From the NCBI GenBank assembly GCA_031409875.1, contig JANNYB010000190.1, forward strand, positions 1 through 11,285: a DNA stretch of 11,285 nt, read 5' to 3'. This DNA comes from CALMEH01 sp031409875. Its GTDB lineage: Bacteria > Acidobacteriota > Blastocatellia > Pyrinomonadales > Pyrinomonadaceae. The stretch's first letter is position 1. Every line of letters begins with the position of its first letter. The notes beneath the pieces were generated by a model. That model was not told the DNA's origin. It saw only the letters and a program-made list of their open reading frames with translations, and ran no database searches. The translations under genes and the position numbers were made by a program. Below are positions 1 to 6,317 of the stretch, piece by piece.

Positions 1-7
1 CGTGTAA

Positions 8-74
8 GGAGAATGACGCTTTCGCTCTGTGACGGTTTCCAAAGAACCAATAAACAGCCAAACTGTCATTCTCC
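8..74. repeat. Short inverted repeat with long spacer
   Basis: GGAGAATGAC at 8-17 is repeated in inverted form as GTCATTCTCC at 65-74, with 47 bases between the arms. No gene is visible in 1-211. This may be the edge of a dispersed repeat or part of a transcript fold after the next gene to the left. The arms are only 10 bp, so chance cannot be excluded. Confidence 0.4.
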
Positions 75-122
75 ACTAAGTCCAATTTACTACATTTTGA
101 ACTCATTTCTTAACATACAATA

Positions 123-186
123 AACACAGATGAACACAGATATTTTTTTTGATTTATCTTTGATTTTATCTGTGTTCATCTGTGTT
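123..186. repeat. 20-bp inverted repeat downstream of pntB
   Basis: Bases 123-142 and 167-186 are perfect inverted copies built on the unit AACACAGATG, with a 24-base AT-rich loop. The unit TGTGTTCATC is also tandem at 171-180 and 181-190. The structure lies just past the pntB stop (212-214, minus strand), where a 3' hairpin could stop transcription or protect the mRNA. Reading leftward there is no clean run of U after the stem, so a classical intrinsic terminator is not demonstrated. Sequences of this kind occur as dispersed intergenic repeats in several bacterial phyla (recollection, not checked). Confidence 0.55.
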
Positions 187-211
187 CATCTGTGGATAAA
201 ATTTCTTCCTC

Positions 212-1612
212 TTATGCTTTCATAGCCGATAAAATTTCATCTACGACTTTCTTTGCGTCGCCGAAAAGCATCTGCGTATTTTCGTAGAAAAATAAAGGAT
301 TTTCCACACCTGCGTAACCACTTGCCATTCCGCGTTTCATGACGATGACGTTGCGCGAATCCCAGACGTGCAGAACGGGCATTCCGGCAATCGGACTTGT
401 CGGGTCGTCCAGAGCCGAAGGATTGACGATGTCGTTTGCGCCGATTACCAAAACAACGTCCGTATCTTTGAAATCGTGGTTGATTTCTTCCATTTCCAAA
501 ACGATGTCGTAAGGAATATTTGCTTCCGCGAGCAAGACGTTCATATGTCCGGGCAAACGTCCGGCGACCGGATGAATTGCAAAACGCACTTCAACATCTC
601 TTTCACGCAAGATCCGCACGACTTCCGCCAACGAATGTTGCGCCTGTGCGACTGCCAAACCGTAACCCGGAACGATGATTACTTTCTTTGAAACGTCGAG
701 CAAATCGGCGGTTTGTTGAGCGGTGATCGGACGAACTTCGCCTTGTTCGCCTTGAGCCGCAGACGAAGAACTTGCGCCCGATTCCGTGCCGAAACCGCCG
801 AGCATTACGTTAAAAAACGAGCGATTCATTCCGCGACACATTATGTAACTCAAAATCGCGCCCGAACTTCCGACGAGTGCGCCCGTGATAATCAACAAAT
901 CGTTGCCGAGCATAAATCCCGCCGCCGCCGCCGCCCAACCCGAATAGCTGTTGAGCATCGAAACCACGACTGGCATATCCGCGCCGCCGATTGCCGAAAC
1001 GAAATGAAGTCCTAAAATTCCCGTCAAAATCGTCGCCACCAAAAGCGCGGTTTTCCCGTCGGTTCCGGGCAGCATACAAAACCAAACGCCAAGTCCGACG
1101 GTAACGAGAAGCATCAGCAAATTCAAAATATGCCGACCGGGAAGCAAAAGCGGTCTGCCCGAAATCGTTCCCTGCAATTTCAGAAACGCAATAATCGAGC
1201 CGGTAAAAGTTATCGAACCGATGCACACGCCGATAAAAACTTCCGCCAGATGTATCACTTTTTCGGCTTCGGGAACTTTATGATTCGGATCGAGATAAGT
1301 CGCAAACCCGACCAAAACCGCCGCCGCGCCGACAAAACTGTGCAAGATTGCGACAAGTTGCGGCATCGCCGTCATCTGCACCCGCGAAGCGACCAACGCA
1401 CCGACACTCGCGCCAACAATCAAAGCCCCGCCGAGCAAAAAATAATTGCCGTCCTTAATCGCCGCCGCCGTCGCCACGAGCGCAATCAGCATTCCCAAAA
1501 TCCCGTAAAGATTCCCGCGCCGCGCCGTCTCCTGCCGCGACAATCCGCCAAGACTCAAAATAAACAACGCACCGGCGGCGATGTATGCAACTGTGATTAA
1601 ACTTTCTCGCAT
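212..1612 (-). CDS. pntB: NAD(P) transhydrogenase subunit beta
   Basis: PntB is the beta subunit of the proton-translocating inner-membrane transhydrogenase. It binds NADP(H) and, with PntA, uses the proton gradient to reduce NADP+ with NADH. The 466 residues match the usual full length (about 462 in E. coli). Residues 1-265 hold a series of membrane helices, including HSFVG with the conserved His at 91, the proton-channel histidine of the family. A Ser/Ala/Gln-rich linker (about 276-300) leads to the NADP-binding dIII domain: VPGYGLAVAQAQ (314-325), HPVAGRLPGHMNVLLAEA (347-364), GANDIVNP (391-398) and KRGMASGYAGVENP (426-439). The ATG at 1612 begins the expected N-terminus. No good Shine-Dalgarno sequence precedes it; the leader reads AATTAAATG. 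Its first 58 bases and two bases upstream occur again at 2841-2900. It is separated from pntA by about 3 kb, which is unusual. Confidence 0.97.
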   Translation of the reverse strand: MRESLITVAYIAAGALFILSLGGLSRQETARRGNLYGILGMLIALVATAAAIKDGNYFLLGGALIVGASVGALVASRVQMTAMPQLVAILHSFVGAAAVLVGFATYLDPNHKVPEAEKVIHLAEVFIGVCIGSITFTGSIIAFLKLQGTISGRPLLLPGRHILNLLMLLVTVGLGVWFCMLPGTDGKTALLVATILTGILGLHFVSAIGGADMPVVVSMLNSYSGWAAAAAGFMLGNDLLIITGALVGSSGAILSYIMCRGMNRSFFNVMLGGFGTESGASSSSAAQGEQGEVRPITAQQTADLLDVSKKVIIVPGYGLAVAQAQHSLAEVVRILRERDVEVRFAIHPVAGRLPGHMNVLLAEANIPYDIVLEMEEINHDFKDTDVVLVIGANDIVNPSALDDPTSPIAGMPVLHVWDSRNVIVMKRGMASGYAGVENPLFFYENTQMLFGDAKKVVDEILSAMKA

Positions 1613-1614
1613 TT
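1555..1614 (-). repeat. 60-bp direct repeat, copy A (pntB start)
   Basis: Bases 1555-1614 are identical to 2841-2900 and in the same orientation. This copy covers the first 19 codons of intact pntB plus one further base and two bases upstream of its ATG. Identity stops sharply on both sides (C1554 against T2840; A1615 against G2901). With copy B it brackets the methyltransferase block, as expected of a long target duplication. Confidence 0.95.
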
Positions 1615-1643
1615 AATTTTTCTAGGTCAGAGTTTGATATAAA

Positions 1644-1827
1644 GTCGCTGAAAGCGACAAACATTATAGCCCAGCGAGAATCGCTGGGAACGCAACACAA
1701 ATTTGCCCGCTCGCTGAAAGTGAGCAACATTTTCGCCGCGCTTGTTCGTCGCCTTCAGCGACGGAATTTTAATTGTCGAAAACCTAGCGATTCTCGCTAG
1801 GCTATAATGTTTGTCGCCGTTGGCGAC
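1644..1827. repeat. Cluster of six small hairpins (REP/BIME-like)
   Basis: Six stem-loops with 3-base loops fill the gap between the methyltransferase stop and pntB: 1644-1658 (GTCGCT/AGCGAC, loop GAA), 1670-1688 (CCCAGCGA/TCGCTGGG, loop GAA), 1709-1725 (loop GAA, one G-T pair), 1747-1763 (one C-A mismatch by the loop), 1783-1801 (CCTAGCGA/TCGCTAGG, loop TTC) and 1813-1827 (GTCGCC/GGCGAC). The outer pairs form a larger inverted repeat: 1644-1688 matches the reverse complement of 1783-1827 at 39 of 45 positions. Of the six differences, four are two compensated base pairs and two lie in a loop. This resembles REP/BIME elements. No coding sequence is supported here. Confidence 0.8.
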
Positions 1828-1856
1828 CAAATCCATTTTCGATTAAGCGATTTGAT

Positions 1857-2819
1857 TCAGACCTTTGACAAATTTGTTAATTGTCCTCTTATTGAATTCC
1901 GCCTTTTTTCGTTTGTCCGGTCAAACTTTATCCATTCATTTTTCGTTTTTCGCTGAACATTTTCCAATCTCTGAATCGCCCATTCGTTGTATTCTGCGCT
2001 GATTTCGCAGCCGAGCCATTTGCGGTTTAGTTGCTCCGCCGAGACAAGCGTTGTTCCCGAACCGGAAAACGGGTCGAGAACCAAATCGTTTTCGTTTGAA
2101 GACGCAAGAATAAATTTTCTCACGAGTTCTTCCGGTTTCTGCGTCGGATGCGCGGTTGATTCGCCCATTCCGTTGCACGTTGTCGGAACTTCGATGACAT
2201 CTTTCGGTTTCGCGCCTTTCGGATGCGGTGTCCAAACGTCTTGGCGTTTCCCGCCGTTGCCGTATTGACTCGTTTCGGCTTGCGGATGCGAAGGATATTT
2301 CAAAGTGTGATTTCCGTAAGGAATCCGCACATCGTCAACATTAAAAACCCGACTTTTGCTTTTTCTAAAATGCAGAATGCTTTCGTGGGAACGTCCCCAA
2401 TCGTTGCCTAAATTCGCTTTGTTTTTGTAATACCAAACCAACCAACGGCAAGATTTAAAAAACTTCATCGAAGGATGTTTCAAATCCGCCAAAATCTCGG
2501 AAAACCCGCAAATATAAAGCGTTCCCGTCTTTTTCAAAATCCGTGAAGACTCTTTTATCCACTGCATTGACCATTCGATATATTTTTCCTGACTCTCAAA
2601 TTTGTCCCACTCGGCTTTATTGATATTGTAAGGCGGATCGGCGAAAATCAAATCAACACTTTCCGAATCAAGAGTTTTCAACCAATCAATGCTGTCGCCC
2701 TGATACAAACTTCCGTTGGAATTTCGATAAACAATTCCTAGCGAATCTTTATCGTTCGCAAGTTCATATTTCGGCGATATTCCGAATAATTTACCTTGTT
2801 TTTTGCTAACTCCAAGCAT
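1857..2819 (-). CDS. Beta-class DNA methyltransferase (probable N6-adenine)
   Basis: This 320-residue S-adenosylmethionine-dependent methyltransferase probably modifies adenine in a specific DNA site. The catalytic motif IV, FADPPYNI with DPPY at 61-64, comes first; the AdoMet-binding motif I, LDPFSGSGTT (248-257), is near the C-terminus. That order defines the beta class (N6_N4_Mtase family). The middle region (about 120-220) should carry target recognition, followed by the family signature HPTQKP (224-229). DPPY followed by NI, as in M.RsrI-like enzymes, favours N6-adenine over N4-cytosine. The recognition site cannot be read from sequence. No restriction endonuclease of a known family lies beside it, so it may be an orphan methylase or work with the TOPRIM protein upstream. 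The start at 2819 lacks a clear Shine-Dalgarno sequence; a 20-codon mini-ORF ends 16 bases before it. Base composition lies between that of pntA and the TOPRIM gene. It sits in a block bracketed by 60-bp direct repeats. Confidence 0.93.
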   Translation of the reverse strand: MLGVSKKQGKLFGISPKYELANDKDSLGIVYRNSNGSLYQGDSIDWLKTLDSESVDLIFADPPYNINKAEWDKFESQEKYIEWSMQWIKESSRILKKTGTLYICGFSEILADLKHPSMKFFKSCRWLVWYYKNKANLGNDWGRSHESILHFRKSKSRVFNVDDVRIPYGNHTLKYPSHPQAETSQYGNGGKRQDVWTPHPKGAKPKDVIEVPTTCNGMGESTAHPTQKPEELVRKFILASSNENDLVLDPFSGSGTTLVSAEQLNRKWLGCEISAEYNEWAIQRLENVQRKTKNEWIKFDRTNEKRRNSIRGQLTNLSKV

Positions 2820-2835
2820 AAGATTTACGAATATT

Positions 2836-2898
2836 TTACTTCAAAATAAACAACGCACCGGCGGCGATGTATGCAACTGTGATTAAACTTTCTCGCAT
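2836..2898 (-). pseudogene. Duplicated pntB 5' stub forming a 20-codon mini-ORF
   Basis: The second copy of the pntB start encodes the same first 19 residues (MRESLITVAY...), then Lys and a TAA stop at 2838-2836, just beyond the end of the duplication. The stop falls 16 bases before the methyltransferase ATG. It is almost certainly a remnant of the insertion event. If the duplicated start site still recruits ribosomes, it could act as a translated leader for the methyltransferase. Confidence 0.85.
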
Positions 2899-2900
2899 TT
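2841..2900 (-). repeat. 60-bp direct repeat, copy B
   Basis: This is an exact copy of 1555-1614, lying upstream of the methyltransferase gene. The bases just upstream of it in the operon direction (2901-2947) probably preserve the leader that preceded pntB before the insertion. In that leader the pntB start would read CAACAAAACAAATG. Confidence 0.95.
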
Positions 2901-2947
2901 GTTTTGTTGGATGTAATGTTTTCTCAATTAATCATTCGGAAACTATA

Positions 2948-4648
2948 TTATTTATTTTTAGGATAAACAATATCACCTGTATTAACATCAACTTTTCCGT
3001 CTTTTCTCGCCATTTGATAATTACAAGGATATGAATGCAAAGCACATCTAATAGCTCTTATGATATGACGTTCTTTTTTCGTGTCTTCTCTTTTAGGATG
3101 CTTATCCGCATATCTCATTAACTTTTCTCCCCAAACTTCGCCTTTTTTTATTTGAGGTTGATGCAAAATTGTTGAATCTACTGCTTTAAAGAAATCCGAT
3201 GAAGATTCAGTAGTAACTGTAGCTTCTATAAGTTTTTGTTTTTGCCCTTTTTCGACATTATATTCTTCCGCCCACTGCCATATAACTTCGACTAATTCTT
3301 TTGTAGTAAAATTATCGAACTCAAAATCAGGCTTACTAAGGAAAAACATTCCAAACATTTCTTCTGTTTTAACTGAATTACGAAGAACATTAACATAGTC
3401 TTGATTATCAGTATCTAACAAAACCCAACTGTATATAGAATTTCTTAAATCATTTAGCAGATTGTCTTTGAATGCTAATCCCTTACCGCCTCCGGCAACT
3501 ATAAGTCCTTTTAAATTTATTAGCTCAATATAGTGATGATTTCCTAAGATGCTTTTTAGTGCGCCAAATTCTGTATAACCTTCCACATACCATCTCAGGC
3601 GAATAGTATAATCAAGCCCAAAACCACGCAAGAATTCTCTTCTAGCTTTCTTATCATCGATTAATCTTTGCGCTCCATATCTAAATTCTTTAGATTGTCT
3701 AACCCCGAAATAGAAACCTATCTCATCTTCTTCTGGAAGTTCAATATTGAAATTGTTTTCGGCGGCTCGACGAATCATTTCAGCCATTGCCAAAATATAC
3801 ATTGCGCCTCCTAATTTTCCTTTTATTTTCTTTAAGCGAAAATCTTTCTCAGAAAAACGAAGGGTTCGATGTATATCTATATTTCCGTCTATTGATTGGG
3901 CTTCTATGCAAAATTCGGAATGAGCTTTCTTGATTTGCTCAAGCCCTATAGTTTCTAAAATCTTTTTATGATCATTAGAATATTCTTTGACTTTTTCATA
4001 ATATTCTTGATTTGATAGTTCAGGATTATCATAGTGTCGAATTTGTATTGTATGAAAACCAAAGACTTTTTGAAAAGTATATGGCTCACAGCTAACTGCT
4101 AAGTCAGTATTGTCGTTAATCTCTTGAAACTGTTCTCTAAAATTTTTGCTTGATGTCCATTCTTGAAAGAATTTGATGTGTCCATCAACTAAACTATTCA
4201 AACCTTTTGGATTCGTCAAAATTTGAGTTCGTGAAAAATTCAATTTTAATTTTTCTTCGATTTGATATAGCACGAAATACCTAAATGGATGAAATAGTAA
4301 CTGTATGTTTTGAGGTATTTCAGGCAATCTTTTGAAGATACCAGCTAATCCTTTTTCATCCTCAACATAATCCCTATTATCTTTATAAATGTATCCTTTA
4401 TATTCATCTTTTTTTAGATACACTACTTTATCCATTTTCAGTTTTGTTTCGCTAGCTATTAAATCAGCTTTCAACAATCCCGTTTGCCAAAGTAATTTTA
4501 TGTCATTGTCTAAGCACCAAAAAGTTAATCCTCTATCTCTGGCTAAATTACATAAATCTCTTTCAGAAATTAATTTCATTTGCCAAATTTCTGGGGTTTT
4601 CGCTAATGATTTGGCTATAAAGTTTCTGAGTAAATTTTTCCGATTCAT
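2948..4648 (-). CDS. Uncharacterised solitary TOPRIM-domain protein
   Basis: This 566-residue protein belongs to no family I can name. Its central-to-C-terminal part carries a TOPRIM signature: hydrophobic strand then YVEGYTEFGAL (354-364, acidic E356 and E360), WVLLDTDNQD with the DxD pair D412/D414, and FFLSKPDFEFDNF (436-448), which resembles the PD(F/L)E segment of OLD-type nucleases. TOPRIM domains use these acidic residues to hold metal for DNA or RNA cleavage. No Walker A motif is visible, so unlike OLD or PARIS-type proteins it has no ATPase of its own. Residues about 27-66 could be a small helix-turn-helix fold (weak). The gene starts 20 bases after the pntA stop with a weak AGAAG-type ribosome site and reads in the operon direction. 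It is much more AT-rich than pntA (spot counts: 17 G+C in 3421-3480 against 43 in 5641-5700) and uses AGA arginine codons, including a tandem pair, so it looks acquired. A defence nuclease role is inference. Confidence 0.75.
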   Translation of the reverse strand: MNRKNLLRNFIAKSLAKTPEIWQMKLISERDLCNLARDRGLTFWCLDNDIKLLWQTGLLKADLIASETKLKMDKVVYLKKDEYKGYIYKDNRDYVEDEKGLAGIFKRLPEIPQNIQLLFHPFRYFVLYQIEEKLKLNFSRTQILTNPKGLNSLVDGHIKFFQEWTSSKNFREQFQEINDNTDLAVSCEPYTFQKVFGFHTIQIRHYDNPELSNQEYYEKVKEYSNDHKKILETIGLEQIKKAHSEFCIEAQSIDGNIDIHRTLRFSEKDFRLKKIKGKLGGAMYILAMAEMIRRAAENNFNIELPEEDEIGFYFGVRQSKEFRYGAQRLIDDKKARREFLRGFGLDYTIRLRWYVEGYTEFGALKSILGNHHYIELINLKGLIVAGGGKGLAFKDNLLNDLRNSIYSWVLLDTDNQDYVNVLRNSVKTEEMFGMFFLSKPDFEFDNFTTKELVEVIWQWAEEYNVEKGQKQKLIEATVTTESSSDFFKAVDSTILHQPQIKKGEVWGEKLMRYADKHPKREDTKKERHIIRAIRCALHSYPCNYQMARKDGKVDVNTGDIVYPKNK

Positions 4649-4668
4649 TTTTAATAAAAGTTTCTTCT

Positions 4669-6222
4669 TTACTTCCGAAACATCGCCAACATTCGATTTG
4701 TAACTAAAAATCCGCCTGCGATATTTATTGTTGCAATTAGGACGGCGATTGCGCCTAAGATTGTTGTTAAATTAAGCGTTGAGCCTGAAAGTTGGAGCAT
4801 TCCGCCGACTAGGATAATTCCGCTGATGGCGTTTGTTACGCTCATTAGAGGCGTGTGCAGTGCGGGTTTGACGCTCCAGACGAGTTGCCAGCCGACGAAA
4901 CAGGCGAGCATAAAAACCGTGAAATGCGACAGCGTCGAAGCGGGCGCGGCAACGCCGATTCCGACTAATGCCAAACCTGTCAACGCCAGCCAAAGCGGAT
5001 TTACGTTGCCGTCCGATTCGTGATTGCCGTGTCCGCCGGCTTTCGCAATCGCAACGGGCGCGGGTTTTGTTGAAACGCCGGGTTCGGGCGCGGGCGGCGG
5101 TGTCGGCGGCGGATAAGTGATTTTTCCTTCGTGGACGATGAGTGCGCCGCGTGAAACTTCGTTGTCGTAATCAACCGTGATTTCGCCCGTTTCTTTGTTT
5201 TGCAATTCTTCGAGAAGCGCAACAATCGTTGAACCGTAAAGCTGACTTGAAAGACTTGCCATACGACTCGGCAAATCGGTGTAGCCGACAATCGTAACTC
5301 CTTTGTGAGTAACGACTTTACCCGGTTCGGTCATCGCGCAGTTTCCGCCTTGTTCGGCGGCTAAATCAACAATTACCGAACCCGGTTTCATACTTTCAAC
5401 CATTCCGGCAGTGATCAATTTCGGCGCAGGTTTGCCCGGAATCAGCGCGGTCGTGATGATGATGTCAACTTCCATCGCTTGCGCCGCGAAAAGTGCCATT
5501 TCCATTTCGAGAAATTTGTTCGACATCTCTTTCGCATAACCGCCTTTTCCTTCGCCTTCTTCCTCGATATTTACTTCGAGAAAATCCGCGCCCATACTTT
5601 TAACCTGTTCGCGTGTCGCCGAACGCGGATCGAATGCGCGAACAATTGCGCCCAAACTCCGCGCCGCGCCGATTGCGGACAGCCCGGCAACGCCCGCGCC
5701 GATGACGAGAACTTTTGCCGGTTCAACCTTTCCGGCGGCAGTGATTTGTCCGCTGAAAAATCTCGAAAAATGATTTGCCGCTTCGATAACGGCGCGATAA
5801 CCCGCAATATTCGCCATCGCGCTCAAAGCGTCCATTTTTTGAGCGCGTGTGATGCGCGGAACGGAATCCATTCCGAAAACCGTCGCTTTTCGTGCCGCAA
5901 ATTGTTCGAGAAGTTTTTTATTCTGCGCTGCCCAAACGAATCCGACGAACGAACTGTTTTCCTTCATCAAACCAATTTCGTTTTCTTCAGGCGGACGCAC
6001 CTTGATAACGACATCCGACGTTGCCCAAAGTTCTTTCGTGTCTTCAATTATCAACGCTCCGGCTTCTTTGTAAGTGCCGTCGTAACAATCAATTCCGCGA
6101 CCTGCGCCCGATTCGACAGCGACTTCAAAACCGAGTTTTTTCAAACGCAAAACCGTCTGCGGCGTAGCGGCAACGCGCCGTTCGCCTTCGTAGATTTCTT
6201 TCGGAACACCAATTCTAATCAT
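4669..6222 (-). CDS. pntA: NAD(P) transhydrogenase subunit alpha
   Basis: PntA is the alpha subunit of the proton-translocating transhydrogenase. It binds NAD(H) and hands hydride to NADP+ on PntB. The single 517-residue chain is the fused form (E. coli PntA is about 510), not the split PntAA/PntAB form. It starts with the dI signature IGVPKE (4-9), has MDSVPR (118-123) and AGYRAVIEAA (140-149), and carries the NAD-binding loop IGAGVAG (174-180) followed by AFDPR (196-200). A Pro-rich linker (about 370-392) and a Gly/His stretch lead to four hydrophobic membrane segments (about 409-509). The ATG at 6222 gives the expected N-terminus; its leader has no strong Shine-Dalgarno sequence. pntB, its obligate partner, lies about 3 kb downstream instead of directly after it. 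Confidence 0.97.
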   Translation of the reverse strand: MIRIGVPKEIYEGERRVAATPQTVLRLKKLGFEVAVESGAGRGIDCYDGTYKEAGALIIEDTKELWATSDVVIKVRPPEENEIGLMKENSSFVGFVWAAQNKKLLEQFAARKATVFGMDSVPRITRAQKMDALSAMANIAGYRAVIEAANHFSRFFSGQITAAGKVEPAKVLVIGAGVAGLSAIGAARSLGAIVRAFDPRSATREQVKSMGADFLEVNIEEEGEGKGGYAKEMSNKFLEMEMALFAAQAMEVDIIITTALIPGKPAPKLITAGMVESMKPGSVIVDLAAEQGGNCAMTEPGKVVTHKGVTIVGYTDLPSRMASLSSQLYGSTIVALLEELQNKETGEITVDYDNEVSRGALIVHEGKITYPPPTPPPAPEPGVSTKPAPVAIAKAGGHGNHESDGNVNPLWLALTGLALVGIGVAAPASTLSHFTVFMLACFVGWQLVWSVKPALHTPLMSVTNAISGIILVGGMLQLSGSTLNLTTILGAIAVLIATINIAGGFLVTNRMLAMFRK

Positions 6223-6250
6223 AAATTTTCGGGTAAATTCAATTTTTTCT

Positions 6251-6278
6251 AGTGTAAATCATCACGCTGATTTTGCAA
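6251..6278 (-). promoter_or_regulatory. Probable sigma-70-type promoter for pntA
   Basis: Reading leftward, TTGCAA (6273-6278) and TACACT (6251-6256) are separated by 16 bases, each matching the -35/-10 consensus at four of six positions. Transcription would begin near 6244, about 20 bases before the pntA start. It lies in the 95-bp divergent gap between pntA and lnt. No comparable pair was found for lnt. Confidence 0.35.
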
Positions 6279-6317
6279 CTCTGCGCTTCAGTCTGTTTTT
6301 TGCTAAGATTACAAATA

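Larger units (their letters stand above)
1615..2840. mobile_element. Inserted block carrying a DNA methyltransferase
   Basis: This 1226-bp block lies exactly between two 60-bp direct repeats, copy A at the start of pntB and copy B at 2841-2900. It holds one methyltransferase gene and a cluster of hairpin repeats, with no transposase, integrase or obvious terminal inverted repeats. The layout matches insertion with long target duplication, a mode of movement described for restriction-modification genes. The inference is that the block entered at the start of pntB, leaving pntB intact downstream and a stub of its 5' end upstream. The two copies are still identical, which suggests a recent event or gene conversion. 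Confidence 0.7.

Noticed and set aside
810..1226. Out-of-frame minus-strand open frame within pntB
   Set aside because: It overlaps a conserved gene in another frame and its composition is that of a frame shadow.
1644..1827. CRISPR array
   Set aside because: The repeated units are 3-base-loop hairpins in mixed orientation with irregular spacing, not direct repeats separated by unique spacers of equal size.
1627..1836. Open frame across the hairpin cluster
   Set aside because: It is explained by the palindromic repeats; the peptide has no family resemblance and no start signals.
1615..2840. Classical insertion sequence
   Set aside because: No transposase, no terminal inverted repeats, and the 60-bp duplication is much longer than IS target duplications.
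5479..6252. Long open frame (257 codons) on the plus strand opposite pntA
   Set aside because: It is the antisense of a certain gene, rich in Arg, Cys and Phe from GC-rich codon shadowing, with no domain and no ribosome site.
6273..6317. Upstream TTG start for lnt
   Set aside because: The ATG at 6318 gives a normal N-terminus, and the extra segment overlaps the probable pntA promoter.
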